Shown one piece after another: positions 35,494 to 47,000 of a stretch of DNA of 64,000 nucleotides. The notes under the pieces are model-generated. The model was not told where the DNA came from, did no database searches, and saw only the letters and a program-made list of their open reading frames with translations. Source of the DNA: Ricinus communis (Eukaryota > Streptophyta > Magnoliopsida > Malpighiales > Euphorbiaceae); contig NC_063258.1 in assembly GCF_019578655.1 (NCBI RefSeq), positions 18,356,802 to 18,420,801 on the forward strand. Direction: 5' to 3'. A program made the translations under genes and the position numbers. Positions within the stretch are counted from its first letter, which is position 1. Each line of letters opens with the position of its first letter.

Positions 35494-36912
35494 TGATGTG
35501 TGCTAAGTCAAGCAAGACTATGACCTAAGGCAGTGTACCTATCAGTGGAGTATATCTAACAGCGAGTACCAAGTGTCGTATTCCCCAAAGAACGTGTGAA
35601 CCTAAATCTACTCAATCTTCTCTGTTATCTAATCATAGAAAATAAACGGTGTTAATGAATAATTCCTAAATTAACTAATAGCTACTCTAATTATTGTCGA
35701 ACTACGTATACTAGGGAATGATTAATTCAAGTAAAGGAATAACCCTTTGGGAATTCTTATCTCTAAGGAATGGAAACTAAGGGTGGAATTGATTGATTGA
35801 ATCCAATTTCCGTGGGAAAATCTCTATATAATTAATGCCTTTCTCAAGGGCACTAACATCTTAACTTAGATTAATTAGGTTGAAATCTCTTCCTAACTCT
35901 AATTACCCAAATTAGCATTATGTACCATTTAACACTATTAAGAGTTGTTAATTCTCAATCCGGTAGAACGAACACCCTATCTCTAGGCGAATTCAATTCT
36001 AGGTTGCAAGGGACAATCCAAACCTAAATGTCTTTCTCAAGATCATTCAAATTTCAAAAGTCATTCAACAAGATATGAAGAACAAATCAATAAATACTTC
36101 CATTGCAAACCAATATTGACAATCAATACATTCAATTCAAAATTGAAGTACAAAAATCCCTAGATAAAGAACCCCAATGGGTTAATAAGATTAGCTAATC
36201 ATGTTCCTAATCACAACCAACAAGAATTCAATTATAGAAAATGAGTAAAGGTAGAGGAACCCGAATACACCCCTAAATGAGAGTAAATAGCTCCAATTCC
36301 TCGTGCCCAATTTTGGACCGATTCTTATTCCTCTTACTCAGATTGAAACCAATTGACAATCCTCGCCAATCTTTGAACTTCGAAGAGAATCCAAGTGAAA
36401 CCTTGATCCAAGTCTCCTTTTCTCTTAGTTTTAACTCAAAAAACCCTTAGACAGAGAAAAAGATGAGTTTTGGAGGTCCTAACCCTCGCTGCCCTCCTTT
36501 TTCTCTTTTCTTTCTTTTTAAATGAATTTGACCAGCTGCCATGAACATGGCCGTTTTGATCCCGTGTCCCCAACACGTTCTAGTGTTGATGCCCGTGTTA
36601 CTCTCTGTGGCCGTGCTCCCTAATGATGTTTGTTGCATCCAACACGGCCGTGTTGGTGGCTGTGTTGGGAACACGGCCAATGTTGAATCCAACACGGTCG
36701 TGTTAACCTTCCTCATGGGCATGCTTAGCTTGTTTCGGCAGCTTTGACGTCCAATTATGCTCCAATTCTTCCCTTTATCATACTTTGACTTCTTTTGGAC
36801 CTAATGCACACAAACAGACATATAGGGTGAGTGTTGGGACCAATTCACATCCAAATATACATAAAATCAATCTTAAAAACCCCATTTAGATGTGTGTATT
36901 TTACGCACATCA
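35494..36912 (-). mobile_element. 5' LTR of element C
   Basis: The plus strand begins TGATGTGTGC at 35494 and ends CACATCA at 36912. The target duplication ACAAA and a stub of satellite come next. It is nearly collinear with the 3' LTR. The U3 part on the minus strand is almost the same as the U3 of element E (57394 onward). It carries the same repeated CAACACGGCCGTGTTGG-type inverted motifs near 36640-36700. Confidence 0.93.
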
Positions 36913-36941
36913 ACAAATATACCCCACTTACGAGGTTGTTT
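36913..36941. repeat. Stub of 39-bp satellite right of element C
   Basis: After the LTR the sequence 'ACAAATATACCCCACTTACG' followed by AGGTTGTTT is an ordinary satellite monomer. It is the continuation of the monomer cut at 26893. Satellite then stops within less than one monomer. Confidence 0.9.
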
Positions 36942-37113
36942 GGGGACGGGATGGAAGCCGAGAGGATATTACATCCTTCGCATTAAAAAATATTCGTAGA
37001 AGCCTGGTCCGAATTAGAGTGGAGGAATGAAAGAATTTTGAGTTCCGATCATTGAACTTGTTCCACTTTACCCTTGCCTTTTTAAACCATAAAATCTCTT
37101 CCTTCCGAAGCAT
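36942..37113 (-). pseudogene. LINE (non-LTR retrotransposon) reverse transcriptase fragment
   Basis: A short minus-strand frame reads 'MLRKEEILWFKKARVKWNKF' followed by 'NDRNSKFFHSSTLIRTR'. This is the conserved segment just before the reverse transcriptase of plant LINEs. The family pattern is W..KAR..W...GDRNTKFFH..T..RR. Only about 55 codons remain, and neither the RT catalytic motifs nor a poly-A tail is present. The fragment is wedged between the end of the satellite and the start of the 1-kb repeat, so it marks a rearrangement junction rather than a complete insertion. Confidence 0.8.
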
Positions 37114-37735
37114 CTCGTTGATTTCTTTCCTTATCAGATATGAAATCCTAGCTATGTTCTCATTTTATTTGTTTCTTTTATATCTCTCTTTTTCTAATCT
37201 CTATCTAGTATGATGGTTCGGTTTTATTTGGGTACCATAAACACCAGTGTTGAGTGAAAGCGTGTGGAAGCAGCAATCATAGGCACCAAACTAATGCTTT
37301 GACGAATGTGAGGGAAGAAAATTAGTTGATCGTATATTGGTATCATTCTCGGAATGATCGTAAGGGAATCTTTTAGAGGAAAGATGGAATGGTGTGAACC
37401 GAGGCACGCCCAAATATTCTGATTCAAGCAAGACGAGGTGTAACTGCACGCGTGTAAGAGAGAAATCATGTTGTTTTTTTATTAATCCATCATAATATAA
37501 TCGAAATGCGAGTTCTTTTAGGTTTGGGATGCATACAATGACCTAATTTGGGTCTGAGTTATTAGGTAGGCCTACACAAATTTCCTTTTATTTTCTGTTA
37601 AGCTGGCTCATAAAATTTGGGATTACAAGAGTTGTTGCCAAATCAACTCCTCTCTCGTTCTAGATGTGACTTTAGTTTATTCATCTTTCATTATTTATTT
37701 ATTCATATTTAGCTTATAGTTTCTTCTTCTTATGC
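37114..37735 (+). repeat. 1-kb repeat, plus orientation, partial copy
   Basis: This begins within a repeat unit ('TTTCTTTCCTTATCAGATA') and includes signature blocks found many times to the right: 'GGTTTTATTTGGG', 'AAAATTAGTTGATCGT', 'GTTAAGCTGGCTCATAAAAT', 'CTACAAGAGTTGTTG' and 'TTCATATTTAGCTTATAG'. No protein, LTR or tRNA-like sequence was recognised. It ends at a sharp inversion junction ('CTTCTTATG' then 'CTCACATTATCACTTG'). Confidence 0.82.
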
Positions 37736-39040
37736 TCACATTATCACTTGTATTACGCTTGGATAAATAAAAGAACAATATGATTTCTCCCTTACGCTCG
37801 TGGATTTACGTTTCATCCTGCTTGTTCATGAAGCTAAGCCCCAATGCCACTAGTCAAGCTTGTTAATTGCATTTCCATGATTCCTTACGCCAATCTTTGT
37901 GTCATCAGGAGTCCTCATGCCTGAAGGAATAAGGAATGATAGAGAGACTAGGGGTGCAAATCCTGAATCAAAATATTTGGGCGGACCTCTATTCTTGTCG
38001 TTCCCTCTTTCCTCTAAAAAATTCATCCGTGATCATCCAAAGAATGATATCAATACATGATCAACTAATTTTCTTTCTTTTCATTCATCAAAGTATTGAC
38101 CGGTGCCTATGATTGCTGCTTTCATGCGCTTTCCCTCAACACTCGTGTTTATGCTCCCCAAATAAAACCAAACCATCATACTAGACAGAGATTAGAAAGA
38201 AAGACATAAAAGAAACAAACAAAATGCGAAAATAGGTAGGATTTCATATCCGATAAGAAAAGAAATCACAAGTTCTTTATTCTCTTTCACACGGCTAAGC
38301 ATAAGGATCAAATCAAATTGATTTAAAACACAAGGGTAGATAAAGAACACGAGAAAGGAAAGATGTTAGGGATGAGTCTATGCTTGGTAGCATGAGTATT
38401 GATAAGTCCACAAAGTTCTTGAAAAAACTCATAACTTGATTTCTTGCAAGGTAGAAAATTGAAATAATATGCTCACTGGCCTCAAGTATTCGGTTACATG
38501 CGGTTTTTATAATGCAAAAACCCTCGTTCCATAAGAAGATTAAACTAGAAGCTAAATATTAATAAATAAAGATCAATAAACTGAAGTCAAATAGAGAACT
38601 AGAGAAAAATTGTTCCCATAGTCCCAAATTTAAGAGCTAGTTTAACGAAAACAAGGAGAAATTTGTGTGGACCTATTAATAACACTCCAACCCATAATTA
38701 CTTCATTATAGGCGTCCTAAACATCATAATGTTAGAATTCCTACTTGTATTATGCTTGGATTAATAAAAAGAACTTGATTTCTCCTTTATGCACGTGGAT
38801 TTACATCTTGTCCTACTTGATCGTTAAGTTAGGACCCAATGCCACCAGTCAAGCTCATTAACTGTAATCCCATGATTCCTTACGCTAATACTTATGTCAT
38901 CAAGAGTCCTCATGCCGAAAGGAATAAGGAATGATGGAGATCCCAATAGTGCAAATCTTAAATCAGAATATTTGAGTGTGCCTTGATTCTCATTGTTCCC
39001 TCTTTCCTCCAAAAGGTTCGAGCCACGTCCATATATTCCT
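37736..39040 (-). repeat. 1-kb repeat, minus orientation (about 1.3 units)
   Basis: This is the reverse complement of the unit seen on the plus strand elsewhere. 'CTTGTATTACGCTTGGAT' at about 37749 recurs as 'CTTGTATTATGCTTGGAT' at about 38744, so the tandem period is close to 1.0 kb. The copy includes 'GCCACTAGTCAAGCTTG', 'GAGTCCTCATGCC' and 'GATCAAATCAAATTGATTTA'. It ends at about 39040, where the same sequence resumes in the opposite orientation. The short frames inside look random. Confidence 0.85.
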
Positions 39041-40000
39041 CGGATGAATCTTTTAGAGAAAAGAGGGAATGGCGAGAATCGAGGCATGCCTAGATATACT
39101 TATTCATGATTTGCACTATTGGGATCTCCCTCATTCCGTACTCCTCTAAGGATGAGGACTTTTGATGACACAAGGATTAGCATAAGAAATCATGGGAGCA
39201 CAATTGGTAAGCTTGACTGATGGCATTAGGGATTACCATGATGATCAAGTAGGACGAGATGTAAATCCACAAGTGTAAGGTAGAACTCATCTTATTTTCA
39301 ATTAATCCAAGAGTAATACTAGCTAGAATTCGAGCATATGATGAAGTAATTTAGGTCCGAGTGTTTTTAGGTAGGCCCATGGGAATTTACCCTTGTTTTT
39401 GTTAAGCTGGCTCATAAAATTTAGGACTACAAGAGTTGTCGCCCAATCAAGTCCACTCATGTTCTTGATTTGACTTTAGTTTATTTGTCTTTCTTTATTT
39501 ATTTATCCATAGTTAGCTTCTAGTTTCTTCTTCTTATGGAATAAGGGCTTTTGTACCATAGAATCCGCATGCAACTGAATACTTGAACTAATGAGCATAC
39601 TATTTTATTTTTCTACCTTATAGGAAATCAAGATATGTGTTCTTTCAACAATTTTATGGATTTATCAACACTCACACTAGCGAACACAGACTTATCCCTC
39701 ACATCATTCTTTTCTCTTGTGTTCTTTATCTACCCATGTGTTTAAATCAATTTGATTTGATCCTTACACTTAGCAGTATGGAAGAGAATAAAGAACTTAT
39801 GATTGCTTCCCTTATTGAATATGAAATCCTACCAATATTCTCATTTTTTTATTTCTTTTCTGTCTCTTTTTCTAATCTCTATCCAGTATGATGGTTTGGT
39901 TTTATTTGGAGAGCATAAACATGACTGTTGAGTGAAAGCCCGTGGAAGCAGTAATCATAGGCACTAATCTAATTCTTCAACGAATGCAAATGAAGAAAAT
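39041..40000 (+). repeat. 1-kb repeat, plus orientation, cut by element D
   Basis: It starts as the mirror image of the preceding copy ('GATGAATCTTTTAGAG') and runs through nearly a whole unit to 'GAATGCAAATGAAGAAAATG'. There it is replaced by gag sequence of element D. Other copies continue 'GAAAATTAGTTGATCGTG' at this point, so the break is recognisable. No gene was found. Confidence 0.83.
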
Positions 40001-40004
40001 GTTA

Positions 40005-41588
40005 TGGAACAGTTTATGGATTTTCTGATGCAACGGGCAACTCAACAACAAGCACCGGCGCCTCAGACTCAACAACAAAAGGCTGTAATAGATCAGAATT
40101 ATGAAAGAGTTAGGAAACAAGGTGCTAATGTTTTTAAGGTACTACCGATCCCTACCGAGGCCGAGGAATGGTTCTGAAATCTGAGAAGGGTGTTGGATAG
40201 ATTTAATTGCACATCCGAACAAAGGCTTCTATATACGGTATCTTTAATAGAAAAGATGCACTTGATTGGTGGGAAACAGTTTTAAGAAGCAAAGATCGAC
40301 CAATGACTTTGACTTGGAATGATTTCTTGAGAGAATTTCTTTGAGAAGTATACTCCGAAATTTATAGAGACAGAAGAAGCTTGAATTTCTTGATTGAAAT
40401 GTAATGATATATCGGTTGCAGTCTGAAGTTCAATTTGTGAGATTATGTAAGTATGCACCGGAAGAAATAGCCAACAAGAAACTGAAAGGAAGAAATTTGA
40501 GATGGGTTTGAGGCTTGACATTCGTGAGAAAATGGCGTTGAAACCTCATAATTACAATGCCTCAATTGAAGCTGCTTTGAGAGCTGAAGAAACATCATTT
40601 GAAAGGAATACTATGGAAGCTAAAAAGAAGAAGATCATTGGTGCTTATAGTAATCCTCCAAGACATATTAGTATTTCTTCGTTTAGAGGCTCTAATTCAC
40701 AGCGGAGTAGTTATCGTGGACGAGGGTTTGGTGGTCAGTCTAGTAGATCCTCCACAGTACCTTATAGTAGAGGTGGATACAATTCATCCAGACTTGAGGG
40801 AGGACAAGTTTCAGCCAGTAGAGGGTTTGCTCCTGTTTGTCCTACGTGCAACAGGAGACATACTGGAGAATGTTGGGGACCTAGACCAGTAGTATGTTTT
40901 ACTTGTCGTAGGCCAGGACATTATTCTAGAGATTGTCCTATGAGAAGAAATAATGCTGGAGAATCTTATACAGTGGGTCAGAGTAGTGTTGGTGAAAATA
41001 TTCCAGTTGGTTTAGGTAGAGGCAGAGGAAGGGGTAGCAGAGGAGGTTTAACTATTTCAGCAATACCATCAGAACAAATTGGTCAACCACAAGCACAAGC
41101 TAGAGTATTTGCTACTACTAGAAATGAAGCATTTGTAGCACCTGAAATTATTCTTGGTATACTTTCTATTCATGATTCCGATGCACATGTTCTTATTGAT
41201 CCTAGATCCACATGTTCATTCATATCATATGATTTTGCATCGCATGTTCATGCTAATATAGAGGCATTAGGTTATGATATATATGTATCTATGCCTTTCG
41301 GGGTATTATCACGGTAAATACGATAGTGAGATCATGTCCTGTAGTAGTAGATAGTGTCAAACTACATGCGATTTGGTTGTTATTAATCTTAGAGAGTTTG
41401 ATGTTATTTTGGGGATGGATTGGTTGTCAAGAAATCATGCTATTGTTGATTGTAAAACAAAGGAAGTGGCTATGGAAATACAAGGAGAAATGAAAATAGT
41501 AATGGTGGGTGAAAGGAAGACAATTCCTAATTGTTTGATTTCAAAGAAGGACTGTCGATTAATTAAAATGGATGTGAAGCATATCTAA
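40005..41588 (+). pseudogene. Gag and protease of element D
   Basis: The first 500 bases encode the Gag core in broken frames. The frame at 40502-41317 carries 'LRLDIREKMALKPHNYNASI' and an arginine/serine/glycine-rich stretch. It then has two cysteine clusters: 'CPTCNRRHTGEC' and the CCHC knuckle 'CFTCRRPGHYSRDCP' (about residues 130-146). The protease follows with 'VLIDPRSTCSFIS', where the usual D-S/T-G motif is altered to D-P-R, so the active site looks lost. The segment at 41373-41588 is the protease end ('EFDVILGMDWLSRNHAIVDC'). A frame break near 41318 separates the two. Confidence 0.9.
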
Positions 41589-41638
41589 TTAGTTTTATAG
41601 ATACTACTAAGGTCAGTCCAGGGGTATTAGACATTCCG

Positions 41639-42528
41639 TTGGTCGGAGAATTTCCTAACATATTCTTAGATGATTTGCCCGGTTTGCCACCAAATCGAGA
41701 GGTTGATTTTGAGATTGACATCATCCCTAGTACGACACCTATTTCCATTGCACCATACGGAATGGCTCCATTGGAATTGAAAGAATTAAAGAAGCAATTA
41801 GAAGAGTTACTTGATAAAGGTTTCATCAGGCCAAGTACTTCACCTTGGGGAGCACCGATTCATTTGTGAAGAAAAGGATGGTAGTATGCGATTATGTATT
41901 GATTATAGGCAATTGAACAGGGATAACGTTGAAGAATAAATATCTATTGCCAAGAATTGATGATTTGCTTGATCGGTTAAAAGGTGCAACCGTATTCTCT
42001 AAAATTGATTTAAGATCGGGTTATTGGCAACTCCGGGTTGAAGAGAAATATATTGCCAAGACGATTCGAACAAGGTATGGGCATTATGAATTTATTGTGA
42101 TGCCATTTGGTTTAACAAATGCTCCTGCCGCTTTTATGTCAATCGATGAACAAGACTTTCCGACCATATTTAGATCACTTTGTTATTGTGTTCATTGATG
42201 ATATTCGATTTACTCTAGAAGCCCGAAGAACATGAACAACACTTGAGAATTGTTTTACTGATTTTGAGGGAAAAAAGGTTATGCAAAATTCAACAAATGC
42301 GAGTTTTGGATGGAGGAAATTGCATTCTTAGGGCATATTATTTCTAAACATGGAGTGCAACCAGATTCATCAAAGATTAAAGCAATTATTGAATGGGAAC
42401 CGCCTAGAAATGTTTCTAAAGTTCGAAGTTTTCTTGGGTTAGTTGGCTATTATAGAAGATTTGTAAAAGATTTTTCCGTTATTGCTAAGCCTCTCACAGC
42501 TTTGTTAAAGAAGAATGTGCCATTCTAG
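41639..42528 (+). pseudogene. Reverse transcriptase of element D, several frameshifts
   Basis: There are three pieces. The segment at 41639-41869 has '[20 protein letters not shown]', '[20 protein letters not shown]' and '[17 protein letters not shown]'. The segment at 41929-42198 has '[20 protein letters not shown]' and '[20 protein letters not shown]', then loses frame just before the catalytic box. The box survives out of frame as 'FVIVFIDDI' near 42178-42206. The segment at 42310-42528 has '[20 protein letters not shown]' and '[19 protein letters not shown]'. The frame is lost by small deletions at about 41865, 41925, 42150 and 42215. Confidence 0.92.
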
Positions 42529-42561
42529 TGGACGAAGTTATGTGATCAAAATTTTCAAGAG

Positions 42562-43005
42562 TTGAAGAAAAGGCTTACTACTACACCGATACTCGCATTG
42601 CCATCTGAAAATGGAGGTTATGTTGTATATACTGATGCTTCTAGGCAAGGACTTGGATGTGTCTTAATACAGCATGGGAAGGTTATAGCTTATGCTTCAA
42701 GACAATTGCGACCTCATGAGCTGAATTATCCTACACATGATCTTGAATTAGCAGCTATTGTACATGCATTGAAGATATGGCGACATTATTTATACGGGGA
42801 GACATTTCAGATATTTACTGATCATAAGAGTTTGAAATATATCCCTACGCAGAAAGAGTTGAATCTGAGACAACGAAGATGGATTGAGCTTCTGAAGGAT
42901 TATGATTGCACTATTGATTATCATCCTGGAAAAGCAAATGTTGTTGCTGATGCTTTAAGTAGGAAGTCAGTGGAAAATTTTTCAAGTATGATTTCTTACC
43001 TGTGA
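42562..43005 (+). pseudogene. RNase H of element D
   Basis: This 147-codon frame is well preserved. It has '[20 protein letters not shown]' (first catalytic Asp), '[20 protein letters not shown]', '[20 protein letters not shown]', '[20 protein letters not shown]' and '[20 protein letters not shown]'. The catalytic positions look intact. It is separated from the RT segment by a TAG stop at 42526-42528 and is followed almost at once by integrase sequence that should lie several hundred bases further on. Confidence 0.93.
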
Positions 43006-43979
43006 AGCAAACAGATTCACTTGATAAACTTGCTGAATTGTATATTTCTGAGATTGTTAGATTGCATGGTGTGCCTATATCTATTGTATCAGATAGGGAT
43101 CCCAGATTTACTTCTCGTTTCTAGGAGAGTTTGCAGAAAGCATATGGTACTAAGCTTCATTTCAGTACAGCTTTTCATCCTCAAACAGATGGGCAATCAG
43201 AAAGAACTATTCAGACATTAGAAGATATGATGAGGGCTTGCACACTTGAGTTCAAGGGTAACTGGGATGATTACATACCACATATGGAATTTGCGTATAA
43301 CAACAGTTTTCATTCTAGTATCGGTATGGCTCCTTATGAAGCTTTGTATGGGAGGAAATGTAGAAGTCCAGTATGCTGGGATGTTGAAGGTTTAAGACAG
43401 CTTGAAGGTCTAGAATTGGTATAAGAAACAGTGGATAAAATAGAGATAGTTAAAAAGAATTTGAAAGTAGCACACGACAAACAAAAGAGTTATGCTGATT
43501 TGCGTCGAAGGGAAATAAAATATTTTGTGGGTGATAAAGTTTTCTTACGGGTATCACCATGGAAAGGAATATTAAGGTTTGGTAAACAAGGGAAATTGAG
43601 TCCGAGGTATGTAGGACCTTATGAAATTATTGAAAGAGTTGGACCATTGGCTTATAGGTTAGCATTACCTACAGAGCTGTCTTTTATTCATGATATTTTT
43701 CACGTTTCTATGTTAAGGCGATATAGATCAGATCCTAGTCATATCATTCCAGAGCCAGAGATAGAAATCACAGAAAAGTTGACATATGTGGAAGAGCCGA
43801 TAGAAATTCTTTATCGAAGGGTTAAGAAATTGAGAAAGAAAGACATTCCTATGGTCAAAATTAAGTGGAGTCATCATTCACCAAGAGAAGCAACTTGGGA
43901 AGTGGAAGAGCATATGAGACAGAAGTATCCGCATCTATTCCATTGCAATGTTGGTGAGTTGTTAAAATTTCAGGGATGA
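43006..43979 (+). pseudogene. Integrase of element D lacking its N-terminal part; chromodomain-like end
   Basis: The frame resumes at about 43040 with '[20 protein letters not shown]', the second catalytic Asp region. The zinc-binding domain and first catalytic Asp that come before this in element A are absent, so several hundred bases have been deleted. A TAG stop then interrupts. The segment at 43131-43424 has 'FHPQTDGQSERTIQTLEDMM' (catalytic Glu) and 'EFAYNNSFHSSIGMAPYEAL'. A TAA at 43422-43424 precedes 43431-43979, which has '[20 protein letters not shown]', '[20 protein letters not shown]' and the chromodomain-like end '[18 protein letters not shown]'. Confidence 0.92.
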
Positions 43980-43986
43980 AATTTCT

Positions 43987-44001
43987 TAAGGAAGGGAGAG
44001 T
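43987..44001 (+). other. Polypurine tract of element D
   Basis: AAGGAAGGGAGAGT directly precedes the LTR start TGTAACGCC. Position and composition fit the plus-strand primer of a Ty3/gypsy element. Confidence 0.85.
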
Positions 44002-47000
44002 TGTAACGCCTGCATTTTCTCATCATCCATGTTATGTGCATTTACATTTAATCATTGGGCATATGATCGTATATCATTGATATTTTTATTTTATGAGAAC
44101 AGATATATATTAATTATAAGTAGAGAATAAGAAGCATGATATTAGATTATTAATTTAGATAAGTTGATTAAGTACTTGGGTTATGTGTATTAAGCCTTAA
44201 GACTTAATTGAACCAATAGTTGAAGGTTGGGTAAATAGATTGGACTTAAAAGATACAATTAAAAGTTAGTACCTATATATGTTTAGTAAGAATTAATTTA
44301 GGGTGATAAAAATAGTTTAGTAGGTGGTGGCATTAAGAGAGGAATATTGGAAATTGGAACCATGAGCAAGCTCATTTTACCTCTTCATTTCTCTAAAATT
44401 CGTACATGGCCAAAAACACAAAATTTGGAATAAGAGAGAGGAGTGGAATACCTAGAAAAACTTAAGATTAAGATAGGATTTTGCTAACTATTGAAGGAGC
44501 CAAGCTAAAGCTAAAAGATTTAAGCATATTAGCAACCCAAAAGCTGAAATTGGTAAGTTGTTACTTGAGTGTTATTAATTTGTCATTAGGGTTCTTGATT
44601 ACAAATTGGAAAAACTTCATTTGATGCTCTCATTGATTAATTAAAGGTCTGATTATCATGAATTAGTAGAGTATTGAATGATTGCATAAAGATTAAGCTT
44701 GATTTAAGTTTAAGTATGTTAAGATAGAAAACTGTCAAAATTCCAGCAACCTTGATGTTCTGTATTTTAGACATAACATGGGTTATATAAGTCCAAATTA
44801 AGCTTAATTGGTGTCTATAGAAATTTTAAAGAGTCCTCTATAACTTTGTAGTTTTGTGATTTTGCTATTTTTGCCGTTTTGGTTGCTTAAATTGAGCAAA
44901 CAGATTGCTGCTCGGGTACAACTAGCTGTATGACCCTTGCTCAGTAATTTGAAAATAATTAAATCTATAGAAGTCGGAATTGAGTAATTCTTCTTGGAGA
45001 TAAAACTAGACGCATAAATGGATATGTCTATTTAATATGAGATTTTTGTATTAGGCCAATTTTGCCCAGCAATAAATATACCTTGCTACTAAATTCTGTC
45101 TAGAAAACAGAAATGTTGGAGATTAGTTTTATGCAATTTATTGATGTTAATTTGAGTTAAATTGGTATTTAACTAGATGGGAAATGTTTATAGGATATTA
45201 AAACAGTAATTGAGAGTCTTAGAGGAAGAGTTAGACCTATGAATTAGAGAAGGGATGATCTTGTAATGCATTAGAACTCGCATTTACATGAATATTTGTA
45301 ATATGCATGAAATGTGAATTGATGAATGTGTTGACAGGTACTCAATGGCCTGGAAAGGAAGTTGTGGAGAAAGGAGGTTCTTATATGCTAAAGGAATAAG
45401 TATATTTTGAGTAAGTAAATAGTTAATATTTGCTATGTTCATATATTTAATCAAATGTTCCGCAAATGGTTGCGTTTGCTTAATATTGTTTATGTTTGAA
45501 TGACTGAGATGGAAATGATTGGTGTTGAGTGGAACAATTGTTATTGCTAAAATATGATATAAGTGAAATGATTGAATTGTGATGTTAAGTGCATATGTGC
45601 ATGTGAGTGGTGGATTCCCCTGTGAAAAAAAATATATATAAATATAAAGCCTTGGGAGGCTAAAGCCTAGAGAGGCTATAAAAGTGTATAATGTGAGATG
45701 AGGCGGAGCAGCTTACATGTGTGATATATGAGGATGAGGCGGAGCAGCACATTAAAGGGGATCCACAAGCCGTGAGAACTAACCATAATTGTTGAATTGT
45801 ATTTGTTCTATGATGGTTGTAATGAATTGAGTAGAATGGTATGACTTTATACCTAAACTATGAATATCATGGAAAGTTATGTGATTGGGTGGAAATTGTA
45901 TTAAGTGTATATGATATAGATTATGTTGATTATTTATTTCATTTGGAGGCTCACCCCTCTCCAAAATTTTTCTTTTTAGGTTTGTAAATAGTAGTGCGTC
46001 CGTTGGTTGTATGCGAAGTCTAGCTTTTAGCAGTTCTGTCAAGTTGGGCCAGTTTTGTGAAGTCTCCTCCTGATGCATTTTTGTATGCAATTATGTGATA
46101 TATATGGAAGTATGCCTTATAAGGAGGTTCTTATATGCTAAAGGAATAAGTATATTTTGAGTAAGTAAATAGTTAATATTTGCTATGTTCATATATTTAA
46201 TCAAATGTTCCGCAAATGGTTGCGTTTGCTTAATATTGTTTATGTTTGAATGACTGAGATGGAAATGATTGGTGTTGAGTGGAACAATTGTTATTGCTAA
46301 AATATGATATAAGTGAAATGATTGAATTGTGATGTTAAGTGCATATGTGCATGTGAATGGTGGATTCCCCTGTGAAAAAAAATATATATAAATATAAAGC
46401 CTTAGGAGGCTAAAGCCTAGAGAGGCTATAAAAGTGTATAATGTGAGATGAGGCAGAGCAGCTTACATGTGTGATATATGAGGATGAGGCGGAGCAGCAC
46501 ATTAAAGGGGATCCACAAGCCGTGAGAACTAACCATAATTGTTGAATTGTATTTGTTCTATGATGGTTGTAATGAATTGAGTAGAATGGTATGACTTTAT
46601 ACCTAAACTATGAATATCATGGAAAGTTACGTGATTGGGTGGAAATTGTATTAAGTGTATATGATATAGATTATGTTGATTATTTATTTACTGAGCTGGA
46701 GGCTCACCCCTCTCCAAAATTTTTCTTTTTAGGTTTGTAAATAGTAGTGCGTCCGTTGGTTGTATGCGAAGTCTAGCTTTTAGCAGTTCTGTCAAGTTGG
46801 GCCAGTTTTGTGAAGTCTCCTCCTGATGCATTTTTGTATGCAATTATGTGATATATATGGAAGTATGCCTTATAAGGCATAAGAAGATGTTTGTAATACT
46901 TGTTAAATGATGTTTAAGTATAATCATATGTTTATATGTTAATAACCTTGTGTCTGGATTCTTAACAACCTACATATTGACCTATCTACCTGTAGTATAT

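Larger units (their letters stand above)
26894..36912 (-). mobile_element. Element C: complete but decayed Athila-type Ty3/gypsy retrotransposon
   Basis: A 10,019-bp element with two LTRs (26894-28328 and 35494-36912) lies inside array 3 of the satellite. It is flanked by a perfect 5-bp target duplication, ACAAA at 26889-26893 and 36913-36917. On the minus strand it runs 5' LTR, primer site resembling tRNA-Asp, gag, protease, reverse transcriptase, RNase H, integrase, a 1.6-kb non-coding tail, polypurine tract, 3' LTR. The RT catalytic box FMDDFSVFG, the protease DLGASINLMP motif and the tRNA-Asp-like primer site are typical of plant Athila elements. Over the first 300 bases the two LTRs differ at about 12 positions by my count, so the insertion is not recent. 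Every gene has stops or frameshifts. Confidence 0.95.

Noticed and set aside
26894..36912. Endogenous pararetrovirus (caulimovirid) as an alternative for element C
   Set aside because: Two LTRs, a target duplication, a tRNA-Asp-like primer site and an integrase are present, and no movement protein is seen. This is an LTR retrotransposon.
45779..46090. A 103-codon minus-strand frame
   Set aside because: It lies in the duplicated part of an LTR and has no recognisable domain. Small differences between the two copies close the frame in the second.
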